A stretch of 64,000 bases of DNA from contig NZ_CP089301.1 of NCBI RefSeq assembly GCF_021227995.1, forward strand, positions 5,270,001-5,334,000, read 5' to 3'. This document shows, one piece after another, positions 27,542 through 36,352 of this stretch. Made by a program: the position numbers and the translations under genes. Source of the stretch: Novosphingobium kaempferiae (GTDB lineage: Bacteria; Pseudomonadota; Alphaproteobacteria; Sphingomonadales; Sphingomonadaceae). The notes beneath the pieces are model-generated. The model had not been told where the DNA came from. It searched no databases and saw only the letters and a list, made by a program, of their open reading frames with translations. Numbering within the stretch: the stretch's first letter is position 1; each line of letters opens with the position of its first letter.

Positions 27542-28143
27542 AGCTGCTGTTCGCCCACGGCTGGGGCTTCGACCGCACTTTCTGGACGCCGCTGATCGCG
27601 CTCCTGCCGGAATGCGAGGCCGTGACCGACGACCGCGGCTACTTCGGTGCGCCTGCCGAACCTCTCGTCGAAGGCCCCTGCATCGCGGTGACGCACTCGT
27701 TCGGGACCATGCGGGTGCTCTCCGCCCCGCCGCCGGGACTGGTAGGCGTCGTCGCGATCAACGGGTTCGAGCGCTTCAGCGGCGATACGGGCGTCCCCGT
27801 CCGCGTGCTCGACCGCATGATCCGCCGCTTCGCCACCGACCCGCGCGCGGTCCTCACCGAGTTCCGTCACAGCGTCGGCTGCACCGACCCGTTCGGCGAG
27901 ATCGCCCCCGAACCGCTCGCCGCCGACCTCCTGCGCCTGCGCGACGCCTGCGCGACGCTCCCGCAAGTGCCGGTACTGGCGATCCACGGCGAGGCCGACC
28001 CGCTGCTCCCGCCCGCCATGCGCGCGGCCACCTTCGCCGGGGCCGATGTGCAGCGCATCGACGCGGCGGGCGGCCACCTGCTGCCCCTCGAAGCGCCGGA
28101 CCTGTGCGCCGCCGCCATTCGCGGGATGCTCGGGCATGTCTAG
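27538..28143 (+). CDS. Small alpha/beta hydrolase of the biotin operon (BioH/BioG-type candidate)
   Basis: A 201-residue alpha/beta hydrolase between bioF and bioC. The inferred triad is S54 (VTHSFGTMRV), D154 (HGEADPLLP) and H180 (AGGHLLPLEAP). In E. coli BioH and in other bacteria BioG, BioK or BioJ hydrolyse pimeloyl-ACP methyl ester after two BioC-dependent elongation rounds; position here argues for the same step. It is much shorter than BioH (about 256 residues), and the elbow reads T-H-S-F-G in place of GxSxG. The GTG start overlaps the bioF stop; its end overlaps bioC by eight bases. Confidence 0.75.
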   Translation: MKLLFAHGWGFDRTFWTPLIALLPECEAVTDDRGYFGAPAEPLVEGPCIAVTHSFGTMRVLSAPPPGLVGVVAINGFERFSGDTGVPVRVLDRMIRRFATDPRAVLTEFRHSVGCTDPFGEIAPEPLAADLLRLRDACATLPQVPVLAIHGEADPLLPPAMRAATFAGADVQRIDAAGGHLLPLEAPDLCAAAIRGMLGHV

Positions 28144-28921
28144 GCGCGACCGCATCCGCAGCGCCTTCGCCGCCGCGCCGGACTACGACGGCAACGCCCG
28201 CGTGCAGCGCGACGTGGCCGACCGCCTCGCCGCGCGCATCGCCGCACTGGACCTGCCCTCCAGCCCCCGCGTGCTGGAGATCGGCTGCGGCACCGGCTTC
28301 CTGACGCAAGCGCTGGCCGCGCAGGGCCTTGGCGGCGAGTGGCTCGTCACCGACATCGCGCCCGAAATGGTGGAGCGCTGCAAGGCCCGCCTCGCCGCCC
28401 CGCAACCGGGCCGCACGCTGCGCTTCGCCACTCTCGACGGCGAACACGGCACGCCCGGGGGGGCGCCCTTCGACCTCATCTGCTCCAGCCTTGCAGTGCA
28501 GTGGTTCGACGATGCGCCCGCCGCGCTCGCGCGCCTGTCGCAGTGGCTGGCGCCCGGCGGCCACCTCGTCGTCACCACGCTCGGCCCCCACAGTTTCCGC
28601 GAGTGGCGCGCCGCGCATGAGGCCGAGGGCATCGCCCCCGGCACCCCCGCCTTCGCGCCCGTGGAGAGCTTCGCCACGCTCTCGCCCGAGACGCTTCTGG
28701 TGGAAGACCACCTTGAGCGCCACCCCGATCCGCGCGCGTTCCTGCGCGCCGTGAAGGCCATCGGTGCGGGCACTTCCGCCCCCGCGCACCGCCCCCTCAC
28801 CCCTGCGCAGCTGCGCCGCGTCATGGCCCGTTTCGCCCAAAGCGGATGCGAAGTGACCTACGAAGTCGCGACCTGCCACTTGCGCCGCGCCCCGACCTTT
28901 CCTTACGTGAGCCCCTCATGA
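28136..28921 (+). CDS. bioC: Malonyl-ACP O-methyltransferase BioC
   Basis: A 261-residue SAM-dependent methyltransferase that disguises malonyl-ACP as a methyl ester to start pimelate synthesis. The N-terminus [20 protein letters not shown] is the BioC signature, the SAM-binding motif is [15 protein letters not shown], and [13 protein letters not shown] matches the BioC core. ATG 28136 overlaps the preceding hydrolase. It ends in an ATGA overlap with bioD. Confidence 0.92.
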   Translation: MSRRDRIRSAFAAAPDYDGNARVQRDVADRLAARIAALDLPSSPRVLEIGCGTGFLTQALAAQGLGGEWLVTDIAPEMVERCKARLAAPQPGRTLRFATLDGEHGTPGGAPFDLICSSLAVQWFDDAPAALARLSQWLAPGGHLVVTTLGPHSFREWRAAHEAEGIAPGTPAFAPVESFATLSPETLLVEDHLERHPDPRAFLRAVKAIGAGTSAPAHRPLTPAQLRRVMARFAQSGCEVTYEVATCHLRRAPTFPYVSPS

Positions 28922-29550
28922 CTTCGCGCCCCATCATCGTCACCGGCACCGATACCGGCATCGGCAAGACCGTGTTCGCCGCCGCGCTCGCGGGTGCGCT
29001 GGGCGCGCATTACTGGAAGCCGGTGCAGGCCGGGATCGAGGAGGAAGGCCCCGACGCGCAGCGCGTGGCGTATCTCGGCGGGCTGCCGCAGGGCAAGGTG
29101 CTGGCCGAAGCCTACAGCCTCGCCACCCCCTGCTCCCCCCACCTCGCCGCCGAGATCGACGGCGTGACCATCGACACCGACCGCCTCGCGCTGCCGCAGG
29201 TCGATGGCCCGCTGGTGGTCGAGGGCGCGGGCGGCGCGCTCGTCCCGATCTCCCGCAGCGAAACCTACGCCGACCAGTTCGCCCGCTGGGGCGCCCCGGT
29301 GGTGCTGGTGGCGCGCACCACGCTGGGCACCATCAACCACTCGCTGCTCTCGATCGAGGCGCTGCGTTCGCGCGGCGTCGAAGTGCTCGGCGTCGCCTTC
29401 GTCGGCGATGCGGTGGAGGACAGCGAGGCGACCATCTGCGCGATGGGCGGCGTCAAACGCCTCGGCCGCCTGCCCCGCCTCGATCCGCTGACGCCCGAAA
29501 CGCTCGCCGCCGCCTTCGCCGCGAATTTCCGCGTGGAGGACTTCGCGTGA
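28918..29550 (+). CDS. bioD: Dethiobiotin synthetase
   Basis: A 210-residue ATP-dependent enzyme that closes the ureido ring of dethiobiotin. The P-loop is [15 protein letters not shown] at residues 10-24; YWKPVQAG and [12 protein letters not shown] are conserved substrate and metal regions. It overlaps bioC (ATGA) and bioA (GTGA), so the whole set should be translated as a coupled unit. Confidence 0.95.
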   Translation: MTSRPIIVTGTDTGIGKTVFAAALAGALGAHYWKPVQAGIEEEGPDAQRVAYLGGLPQGKVLAEAYSLATPCSPHLAAEIDGVTIDTDRLALPQVDGPLVVEGAGGALVPISRSETYADQFARWGAPVVLVARTTLGTINHSLLSIEALRSRGVEVLGVAFVGDAVEDSEATICAMGGVKRLGRLPRLDPLTPETLAAAFAANFRVEDFA

Positions 29551-30800
29551 GTTCGGCGATCTGGCACCCCTTCACCCAGCACGGGCTGGAAGAGCCGATC
29601 CCCCTCGTCACCCATGCCGAAGGGGCACTGCTCCACACGGCGGACGGCCGCACGGTGATCGACGCGATCTCTTCGTGGTGGGTGACGACGCACGGCCACT
29701 GCCACCCGCGCATCATGGCCGCCGTGGCCGAGCAGGCGGGGAAGCTGGACCAGCTGATCTTCGCGGGCTGGACGCACGAGCCGGCGGAGGCCGTCGCCGC
29801 CGGGCTGCGGGCGATCATGCCGCCCGAATTGACGCGGGTGTTCTTCTCCGATTCCGGCTCCACCAGCGTCGAGGTCGCGCTGAAGATGGCGCTCGGCTAC
29901 TGGCATGCGCAGGGTGAGGCCCGCCACCGCATCGTCGTGATGGAGCATTCCTACCACGGCGACACCATCGGCGCGATGTCGGTCGGCGCGCGCGGGGTGT
30001 TCAACCAGCCTTACGAGCAGCTGCTGTTCGACGTCGGCCGCATCCCCTACCCCGCCGCCGGGGCGGAGCAGGTCACGCTAGACGCGCTGGAAGCCCTGTG
30101 CCGCGAGGGCGATATCGCCGCGCTGATAGTCGAGCCGCTGATCCTCGGCTCGGGCGGCATGCTGGTCTACGGGCCGGAAACGCTGCGGGCGATGCGCGAG
30201 ATCTGCGCGCGGTACGGCGTCCTGTTCATCGCCGACGAGGTGATGACCGGCTGGGGCCGCACCGGCACCCTGCTGGCGTGCGAGCAGGCAGGCGTGGTGC
30301 CCGACATCCTGTGCCTGTCGAAGGGCCTGACCGGCGGTGCGCTGCCGCTGGCAGTGACGATGGCGACCGAGCCGATCTTCGCCGCGCACTGGTCCACCGA
30401 CCGGGCGAAGATGTTCTTCCACTCCTCCAGCTACACCGCCAACCCGATCGCCTGCGCCGCCGCCGCCGCCAACCTCGCCATCTGGCGCGAGGAGCCGGTG
30501 CGCGAATGCGTCGCCGACCTCGCCCGGCGTCAGGCCGCGTGGCTGGAGAAGCTCGGCCGCTTCTGCCATTTCGAAAACCCGCGCACGCTCGGCACCATCG
30601 CCGCGCTGGACCTGCGGACGGGCGGGGAGACGGGCTACATGAACGACCTCGCGCCCCGGCTGCTTGCCTTCTTCCGCGAGCGCGACGCGCTGCTGCGCCC
30701 GCTGGGCAACACCGTCTACGTGATGCCGCCCTACTGCATCACCGACGATCAACTCGACGAAGTGTGGAACGCCATCGGCGAGGCCGTCATCTCGTTCTGA
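29547..30800 (+). CDS. bioA: Adenosylmethionine-8-amino-7-oxononanoate aminotransferase
   Basis: A 417-residue class III aminotransferase making DAPA from KAPA with SAM as amino donor. Seen are [10 protein letters not shown] at the start, [55 protein letters not shown] and the PLP lysine K259 in [11 protein letters not shown] start at 29547. Last gene of the biotin operon; a weak hairpin at 30846-30869 lacks a T-run, so no clear terminator is seen. Confidence 0.95.
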   Translation: MSSAIWHPFTQHGLEEPIPLVTHAEGALLHTADGRTVIDAISSWWVTTHGHCHPRIMAAVAEQAGKLDQLIFAGWTHEPAEAVAAGLRAIMPPELTRVFFSDSGSTSVEVALKMALGYWHAQGEARHRIVVMEHSYHGDTIGAMSVGARGVFNQPYEQLLFDVGRIPYPAAGAEQVTLDALEALCREGDIAALIVEPLILGSGGMLVYGPETLRAMREICARYGVLFIADEVMTGWGRTGTLLACEQAGVVPDILCLSKGLTGGALPLAVTMATEPIFAAHWSTDRAKMFFHSSSYTANPIACAAAAANLAIWREEPVRECVADLARRQAAWLEKLGRFCHFENPRTLGTIAALDLRTGGETGYMNDLAPRLLAFFRERDALLRPLGNTVYVMPPYCITDDQLDEVWNAIGEAVISF

Positions 30801-30928
30801 GCCGCGCCACAGCGCCGCTTCCCCACCAATGCCGCAACCGATGATCGCGTGGCGAGCAGCGACCACGCGCGCGCTGTAGGCATCGCGCCACACTTCGGGC
30901 CGAAATGCGGCATAGGCTCGAAATTGCT

Positions 30929-30947
30929 ATTGCGAATGATCCGCAAT
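30929..30947. promoter_or_regulatory. Fur box upstream of the TonB-dependent receptor
   Basis: ATTGCGAATGATCCGCAAT is a near-palindrome fitting the alphaproteobacterial Fur pattern TGCnAATnATTnGCA with one change. It lies 54 bases before the receptor start, so iron-dependent repression is likely. Confidence 0.65.
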
Positions 30948-31000
30948 CCTACTAGCGGCCCCTGCAATCGAGTGGAAACGCTCCAGGCAGGGGACCAATA

Positions 31001-33193
31001 ATGAAGTTCAAGTTCGCTCTCATGCTGGGCAGCGCCTATGCGCTCAGCGCCATGCCCGCGATGGCACAGGCTCCGGCCGAAGAGCCCGGCAGCGACGAGA
31101 TCGTCGTCACCGGCAAGTATACCATCGACAACAAGATCGACACCGCGACCGGCCTCGGCCTCTCGGTGCAGGAAACGCCGCAGTCGGTCAGCATCATGAC
31201 CTCGCAGCGCATCCTCGACCAGAACCTCATCAGCGTTAAGGACGTGATCGTGAACAGCGTCGGCGTGTCGGCCAACGAGGTCGACGACGTTCGCAACAGC
31301 TTCTTCGCGCGCGGCTTCGAGATCCGCAACACGCAGGTCGACGGCGTCCCCGCCGCCTGGACCCTCGCCGGCGGCAACGGCGAGACCAGCATCGACGTCT
31401 CGATCTACGAGCGCGTCGAGATCGTGCGCGGCGCCACCGGCCTGCTCTCGGGCGCGGGCGACCCGTCGGCCTCGGTCAACCTCGTGCGCAAGCATGCCGA
31501 CGCCACCGAGCTGACCGGCTACGCCAGCGCCAGCATCGGCAGCTGGAACACCTGGCGCCTCTCCGCCGATGTCAGCGGTGCACTTACCTCCGACGGTCGC
31601 GTGCGCGCCCGTGCGGTCGGCCGCTACGAGGAAGGCGACTTCTACATGGACATCCAGCACCGCAAGAAGTGGGTGCTGTACGGCGTGATCGAGGCCGACC
31701 TGACCGACTCCACGCTGGTCCGCGCCGGCATCAGCCACCAGGACACCAAGCCCAAGGGCGCAAGCTGGGGCGCGCTGCCGACCTTCTACACCGACGGCAC
31801 GCTGACCGACCTGCCGCGCTCGCAGGCGACGGCCGCCGACTGGACCTACTGGAACTCCACCAACCAGAACATCTTCGCCACTGTCCGCCAGGGCTTCGGC
31901 GACCGCTGGAACCTGACGGTCAACTACAACCGCCTGCGCAACACCGGCGACACCCAGCTGCTCTACATGTACGGCGGCGTCGACAAGGCGACCGGCACGC
32001 TGGAATCGAGCAACCCCTACAAGTCCAAGGGCGTCAGCACCCAGAACAGCATCGACGCGCAGCTGAAGGGTGAATTCACCCTGTTCGGCCGCGACCACGA
32101 AGTCGTCCTCGGCGCGCTGTACAGCGAACTGAAGCGCCACACCGACAACTTCGTTGCACCCTATACCGAGAACAATCCGGCATGGGGCACGGGGCTGAAC
32201 TCGTGGGCCACGAACACCCCGTTCATCGGCCAGAAGGGCCTGCCCTTCCCCGAGCCGGTCTGGGGCACCACCCCCGTCCGCAACGAGCAGGAGCGCATCG
32301 AGCAGACCGGCTACTACGGCGCACTGCGCATGAACGTCGCCGATCCGCTGAAGATCATCGTCGGCGGACGCCTCGCCAGCTGGAACCAGAAGGGCTTCGC
32401 CTGGAGCGGCACCAGCGACTATGGCGATGACAACGTGTTCATCCCCTATGTCGGCGCGCTCTACGACATCACGCCGAACCACCGCGTCTATGCCAGCTAC
32501 ACCAAGATCTTCCAGCCGCAGAACCTGCGTGACCGCAATCTGAACCTGCTCGATCCGCTTGACGGCAACGCCTACGAAATCGGCCTGAAGAGCAGCTTCT
32601 TCAACGACGCGCTGCAGACCTCGGTCGCGCTGTTCCGCATCGAGCAGGACAACGTCGGCATCACCGACGGCGAGCCGATCGCGGTTCCGGGCACCAACCC
32701 GGTCCAGCCGTATCGCGCGGCGCAGGGCGTCACCAGCAAGGGCTTTGAGGTCGAAGTCACCGGCCAGCCGCTCGAAGGCTGGAACGTCAACGCCAGCTAC
32801 AGCCAGTTCAAGGCCGAGGACGCCAATAACGTCGCCGCGAATCCCGACCAGCCGCGCAAGCTGCTCAAGATCTTCACCACCTACGACCTGCCGGGCTTCC
32901 TCGAAGGCCTGACCGTCGGCGGCGGCGTGAACTATCGCAGCAAGAGCTATTCGGACGGCACAAACCCGTACCTCTTCGATGCCGACGGCGACCCCGTACC
33001 GTTCCGCTTCCAGCAGAAAGGCTACACCCTGGTCAGCCTGATGGCGCGCTACAGCGTCACCGAGCAGCTGCAGATCCAGGGCAACCTGGAGAACCTGTTC
33101 GACAAGAAGTACTACAGCCAGACCGGCTCGTTCAGCCAGTACCGCTACGGCGCGCCGCGCAACTTCACGGTCAGCGCGAACTACAAGTTCTGA
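31001..33193 (+). CDS. TonB-dependent siderophore receptor (FhuE/FpvA-like)
   Basis: A 730-residue outer-membrane receptor. The signal peptide runs to about residue 24 (SAMPAMAQA); the plug follows (DEIVVTGKYT, VQETPQSVSIMTSQRILDQN, ARGFEIRNTQVDGVPA, VEIVRGATGLLSGAGDPSAS), which is the ferri-hydroxamate/FpvA type plug. The remainder is a 22-strand barrel, ending in the phenylalanine needed for outer-membrane insertion (TVSANYKF) after LENLFDKKYYSQTG. No N-terminal sigma-regulating domain is present. The upstream Fur box supports a siderophore substrate. No transport partners are nearby. Confidence 0.92.
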   Translation: MKFKFALMLGSAYALSAMPAMAQAPAEEPGSDEIVVTGKYTIDNKIDTATGLGLSVQETPQSVSIMTSQRILDQNLISVKDVIVNSVGVSANEVDDVRNSFFARGFEIRNTQVDGVPAAWTLAGGNGETSIDVSIYERVEIVRGATGLLSGAGDPSASVNLVRKHADATELTGYASASIGSWNTWRLSADVSGALTSDGRVRARAVGRYEEGDFYMDIQHRKKWVLYGVIEADLTDSTLVRAGISHQDTKPKGASWGALPTFYTDGTLTDLPRSQATAADWTYWNSTNQNIFATVRQGFGDRWNLTVNYNRLRNTGDTQLLYMYGGVDKATGTLESSNPYKSKGVSTQNSIDAQLKGEFTLFGRDHEVVLGALYSELKRHTDNFVAPYTENNPAWGTGLNSWATNTPFIGQKGLPFPEPVWGTTPVRNEQERIEQTGYYGALRMNVADPLKIIVGGRLASWNQKGFAWSGTSDYGDDNVFIPYVGALYDITPNHRVYASYTKIFQPQNLRDRNLNLLDPLDGNAYEIGLKSSFFNDALQTSVALFRIEQDNVGITDGEPIAVPGTNPVQPYRAAQGVTSKGFEVEVTGQPLEGWNVNASYSQFKAEDANNVAANPDQPRKLLKIFTTYDLPGFLEGLTVGGGVNYRSKSYSDGTNPYLFDADGDPVPFRFQQKGYTLVSLMARYSVTEQLQIQGNLENLFDKKYYSQTGSFSQYRYGAPRNFTVSANYKF

Positions 33194-33217
33194 TCGGCAA
33201 GGTCTGATCGGCTACGG

Positions 33218-33253
33218 GGGGCCGCCGCACATCGCGGCGGCCCTCTTGCTTTC
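33218..33253 (+). terminator. Factor-independent terminator of the receptor gene
   Basis: GGGCCGCCGC and GCGGCGGCCC form a ten-base stem around ACATC or so, followed by TCTTGCTTTC. It lies 25 bases after the stop. Confidence 0.75.
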
Positions 33254-33265
33254 ATACGGCCCTTC

Positions 33266-33343
33266 TCGTCATTGCGAGCGCAGCGAAGCAATCCGTTGGC
33301 CATCCGATGCCGCTGGATTGCTTCGCTACGCTCGCAATGACGA
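33266..33343. repeat. Palindromic repeat family A, copy 5
   Basis: A complete copy with both arms, right after the receptor terminator and before the convergent DUF7064-like gene. Confidence 0.9.
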
Positions 33344-33355
33344 ACGGAAGGCCTT

Positions 33356-34387
33356 CTACAAGTCCATCACGCTCGGCTTGCTGGAGCGTTCGATCATCCC
33401 CGTCGTCGTCGCGCCGTCCCAGGTGTAGACCGCATGGGCCTGCTGGACGATGGGCCAGTCCTTCGGCCAGTCCGGCGGCAGCACATGCCCGCCGCGCGAC
33501 CGGGTGTTGGCGAAAGTCCGCCCGCCGATGGCGATGCGTCTGCCGTCCACCGTCTCCAGTTCGCAGGACACGTCCTCCCCGCCCGTCACCAGCCGCCGCA
33601 ACCAGGGGATGACCACCGGCCGCGCGCCGGTGCGAACTCCGTCCTCGATGATCCACCCTTCGGAATAGCTCGGCGGCTCGCCTTCGCGCGGCGGGTAGGA
33701 GTTGAAGCCGAAGGCGCGCCCGTCCGGGAACACGGCGGACTGCCAGCAATGCCCCCAGAACCCCGCGAAGGCGCGGAATCCCGTGCGGCGGATGCGCAGG
33801 CCATTGGCCCGGAACGTCCGCGCCTCGCCGTCGATGGTCAGGGTGCCTGTGGCGCGGAACAGCTGTTCGTAGCGCGGGCTCATGTAGTCGCCCTGCTTGC
33901 CACCCAGCGCCTCGGCCGCTTCGGGCAGGATCGAGCCCGGCTCCCACGGGATCGCGGCCATCTCCATATCGACGGAGAAGGACACCTCGCTCCACGCGGT
34001 CTCGGCGAAGTCCGGGTTATCGAGGATCTCCTGCGCGCTGGTCCGCGCCACCGGCCCTTCGAACGCCACGGTCCAAAGACGGAACGGCTCCACGCACTCG
34101 AAGCGCACCGGCCCGGTCCCGCGCACGGTGGGGCGCCCTTGCGCGTCATAGGCGGGATGCGTCTCCCCGTCGCCGCGCCGCGACCACAGGCGACCATCGG
34201 CAAAGGCGATGTCGAGCCAGAGTTCGTGCCGGTCCCACTGCGCGCCCACCGCCTCGACGCCGACGCGCATGGCGAAGAGGCCGTTCTCCTCCTCGATCCA
34301 CACGTTCACCGCATCGCGGATGCCGTCCTCGGGCCTTTCCGCCACGACATGCTCGCGTTCGACCGCGATCCCGCCCGACAGGTCCAT
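33356..34387 (-). CDS. DUF7064/7065-like protein of unknown function
   Basis: A 343-residue soluble protein with no signal peptide or membrane helix. The two halves look alike in pattern, rich in aromatic beta-strands (ELWLDIAFADGRLWSRRGDG; FRAFAGFWGHCWQSAVFPDG), reminiscent of the lipocalin-like CrtC/DUF7064 proteins that accompany steroid and terpenoid degradation genes in actinobacteria and sphingomonads. The family name is from memory and not certain. GGGAG four bases before ATG 34387 supports the start. It stands alone, convergent with the siderophore receptor. Confidence 0.6.
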   Translation of the reverse strand: MDLSGGIAVEREHVVAERPEDGIRDAVNVWIEEENGLFAMRVGVEAVGAQWDRHELWLDIAFADGRLWSRRGDGETHPAYDAQGRPTVRGTGPVRFECVEPFRLWTVAFEGPVARTSAQEILDNPDFAETAWSEVSFSVDMEMAAIPWEPGSILPEAAEALGGKQGDYMSPRYEQLFRATGTLTIDGEARTFRANGLRIRRTGFRAFAGFWGHCWQSAVFPDGRAFGFNSYPPREGEPPSYSEGWIIEDGVRTGARPVVIPWLRRLVTGGEDVSCELETVDGRRIAIGGRTFANTRSRGGHVLPPDWPKDWPIVQQAHAVYTWDGATTTGMIERSSKPSVMDL

Positions 34388-34494
34388 CGCTCTCCCTTCC
34401 GTCTGTGCGGGAGGGAAGCTGTCATGCGGTGCGGGCGGGGTCACGCGCAGAGGCGCGCGCCGGGGCGATGAGTGGGAAGGCAATCCCCTCCCCC

Positions 34495-34570
34495 TCGTCA
34501 TTGCGAGCGCAGCGAAGCAATCCATGTCGGCCCGCACCGCTGGATTGCTTCGCTACGCTCGCAATGACGA
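34495..34570. repeat. Palindromic repeat family A, copy 6
   Basis: A complete copy between the 5' end of the DUF7064-like gene and the 3' end of map. Confidence 0.9.
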
Positions 34571-34593
34571 ACGGATGCGCTAACCGCCCCGCC

Positions 34594-35424
34594 TCAAGCG
34601 TAAGGCGGCTTGTGCATCCCGGTGGGGCTGGTGGTGAAGATCTCGCAGCCGTCCTCGGTGATGCCGATCGAGTGCTCGAACTGGGCCGAGAGCGACTTGT
34701 CGCGGGTCACCGCCGTCCAGCCGTCCGAGAGCAGCTTCACCGGCGGCTTGCCGAGGTTGATCATCGGCTCGATGGTCATGAACATGCCGGGGCGCAGTTC
34801 CGGGCCGGTGCCGGGGCGACCGGCGTGGACCACTTCGGGAGCGTCATGGAACAGGCGGCCGAGGCCGTGACCGCAGAACTCGCGCACGACGCCGTAGCGG
34901 TTCGCCTCGGCATAGGCCTGGATGGCCGCGCCGATGTCGCCCACGCGGTTGCCGGGCCTGGCCTGCTCGATGCCGATCATCAGGCACTCGTAGGTCACGT
35001 CGACCAGGCGGCGCGCCTTCAGCGGCACGTCGCCGACGAGGTACATGCGGCTGGTGTCGCCGTGCCAGCCGTCGAGCAGCGGGGTCACGTCGATGTTGAC
35101 GATGTCGCCGTCCTTGAGCGTCTTTTCCGACGGGATGCCGTGGCAGACGACATGGTTGATCGAGATGCAGCACGAATGCGCATAGCCGCGATAGCCCAGC
35201 GTCGCCGGAACAGCGCCGCCCGCGAGGGTCAGTTCGCGCACCTTGTCGTCGATGGCGGCGGTGGTGACGCCCGGCTGCACCATCGGCGCGATCTCGTCGA
35301 GGATGCGCGCGGCAAGGGCGCCCGCGCGGCGCATGCCCTCGAAACCGTCGGGGCCGTGCAGCTTGATGGTGCCGTCGCGCAGGAGGTCTTCCTGGCCCGG
35401 CTCTACGATCTGGTATTCGGTCAT
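34594..35424 (-). CDS. map: Type I methionine aminopeptidase
   Basis: A 276-residue pita-bread metalloprotease removing initiator methionine. Metal ligands lie in VNIDVTPLLDGWHGDTSRMY (two aspartates), EFCGHGLGRLFHDAPEV (His), MFMTIEPMINLG (Glu) and QFEHSIGITEDG (Glu). The ATG at 35424 was chosen; an in-frame ATG at 35442 would add six residues. It is an essential gene and lies in a minus-strand pair with the lipoprotein gene upstream, with 51 bases between them. Confidence 0.96.
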   Translation of the reverse strand: MTEYQIVEPGQEDLLRDGTIKLHGPDGFEGMRRAGALAARILDEIAPMVQPGVTTAAIDDKVRELTLAGGAVPATLGYRGYAHSCCISINHVVCHGIPSEKTLKDGDIVNIDVTPLLDGWHGDTSRMYLVGDVPLKARRLVDVTYECLMIGIEQARPGNRVGDIGAAIQAYAEANRYGVVREFCGHGLGRLFHDAPEVVHAGRPGTGPELRPGMFMTIEPMINLGKPPVKLLSDGWTAVTRDKSLSAQFEHSIGITEDGCEIFTTSPTGMHKPPYA

Positions 35425-35475
35425 CCGCCCCAGATAGCGCATCGGGGGCGGAATTGCGAGATCATCGGCCAGAAA

Positions 35476-36303
35476 TCAAGGCTTCACCGAAAACGCGCTG
35501 CGATACTGGGGCTTCAACGCGGCCATGACCTTGCCCGTCACTGGCAGCGTCACTTCGTAGCTGCCCTCGGCATATGGCCCCGCCTCGTAAGGCGCGACGA
35601 GTATGCCGATGCGGTCGAAGGTCTTGCCGTTGGTCGAGCCCAGGATCAGCGTCTGCGCCGTGGGGTCGATGCATTCGGCGAACATGTCGCTGCTATCATG
35701 CCGCACCGGTTCGCCACGCTTCTTCTCGCGCTCCTTGTCGAGCGCATTGCAGAACGGCGCCTGCAGGGCGGAGCGCAGCGCGTCCTGCCCGGTGAAGAAG
35801 TCCACCGGCTTGCGCGCGGTGTCGGCCCCGCGATCCCAGACCAGCGTGTCGAACCCGCTCATCCCGTGGGCGCCGCCCGAATACTGGTACATCTCGGCGG
35901 AGAGCGAAAGCCAACCCGGCAGGTCGGTGACGACCTTCCAGTCCACCTGCATCGAGTGCGCGTGGTAGGGATAGCCGTCCTTCTTCGCCTCCTCCCGGTT
36001 CCCGCGCGCGGTGGTGACGAGTTCGCCCTTGGTGTCGTCCAGCTTGCGGTCGAGCATCGCGCGCAGCCCCTCGATCCCGGCGGCGGCATCGGGGTAGGAA
36101 TAGGCGAACTCGTAAAGCTCGGTCTCCTCCTTTTCGGAGCGGCCTTTGGGCTGCGGTGCGGCTTCGGTCGGGGCCTCGGTCCCGAAATCGAGATCCTGCG
36201 CGACGAAAGTCGCGCCGCCTGTAGCCTGCGTCCCGGCATCGCCTGAACCGCTGCATGCACCCGCCAGCAGCGCCAGACCCACCACGATACCGCCAATCCG
36301 CAT
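35476..36303 (-). CDS. DUF3298/RsiV-like lipoprotein
   Basis: A 275-residue lipoprotein: signal peptide MRIGGIVVGLALLAGACSG with lipobox LAGAC, then an acidic linker, then a DUF4163-like segment (YEFAYSYPDAAAGIEGLRAM, VDWKVVTDLPGWLSLSAEMY) and a DUF3298-like C-terminal part (QYSGGAHGMSGFDTLVWDRG, FFTGQDALRSALQ). The GGAHG motif is typical. Such proteins resemble the lysozyme-sensing domain of RsiV and the N-terminus of PdaC, but the function here is unknown. GAGAGG precedes ATG 36303. It diverges from the M17 peptidase. Confidence 0.78.
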   Translation of the reverse strand: MRIGGIVVGLALLAGACSGSGDAGTQATGGATFVAQDLDFGTEAPTEAAPQPKGRSEKEETELYEFAYSYPDAAAGIEGLRAMLDRKLDDTKGELVTTARGNREEAKKDGYPYHAHSMQVDWKVVTDLPGWLSLSAEMYQYSGGAHGMSGFDTLVWDRGADTARKPVDFFTGQDALRSALQAPFCNALDKEREKKRGEPVRHDSSDMFAECIDPTAQTLILGSTNGKTFDRIGILVAPYEAGPYAEGSYEVTLPVTGKVMAALKPQYRSAFSVKP

Positions 36304-36352
36304 CAAAATACCTCTCGCAACAGGGCTACCGGGAAGGCTAGAGAAATGCGGC

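Noticed and set aside
30846..30869. Hairpin CGCGTGG/CCACGCG as the bioA terminator
   Set aside because: Loop of ten bases and no T-run on either strand; too weak to call.
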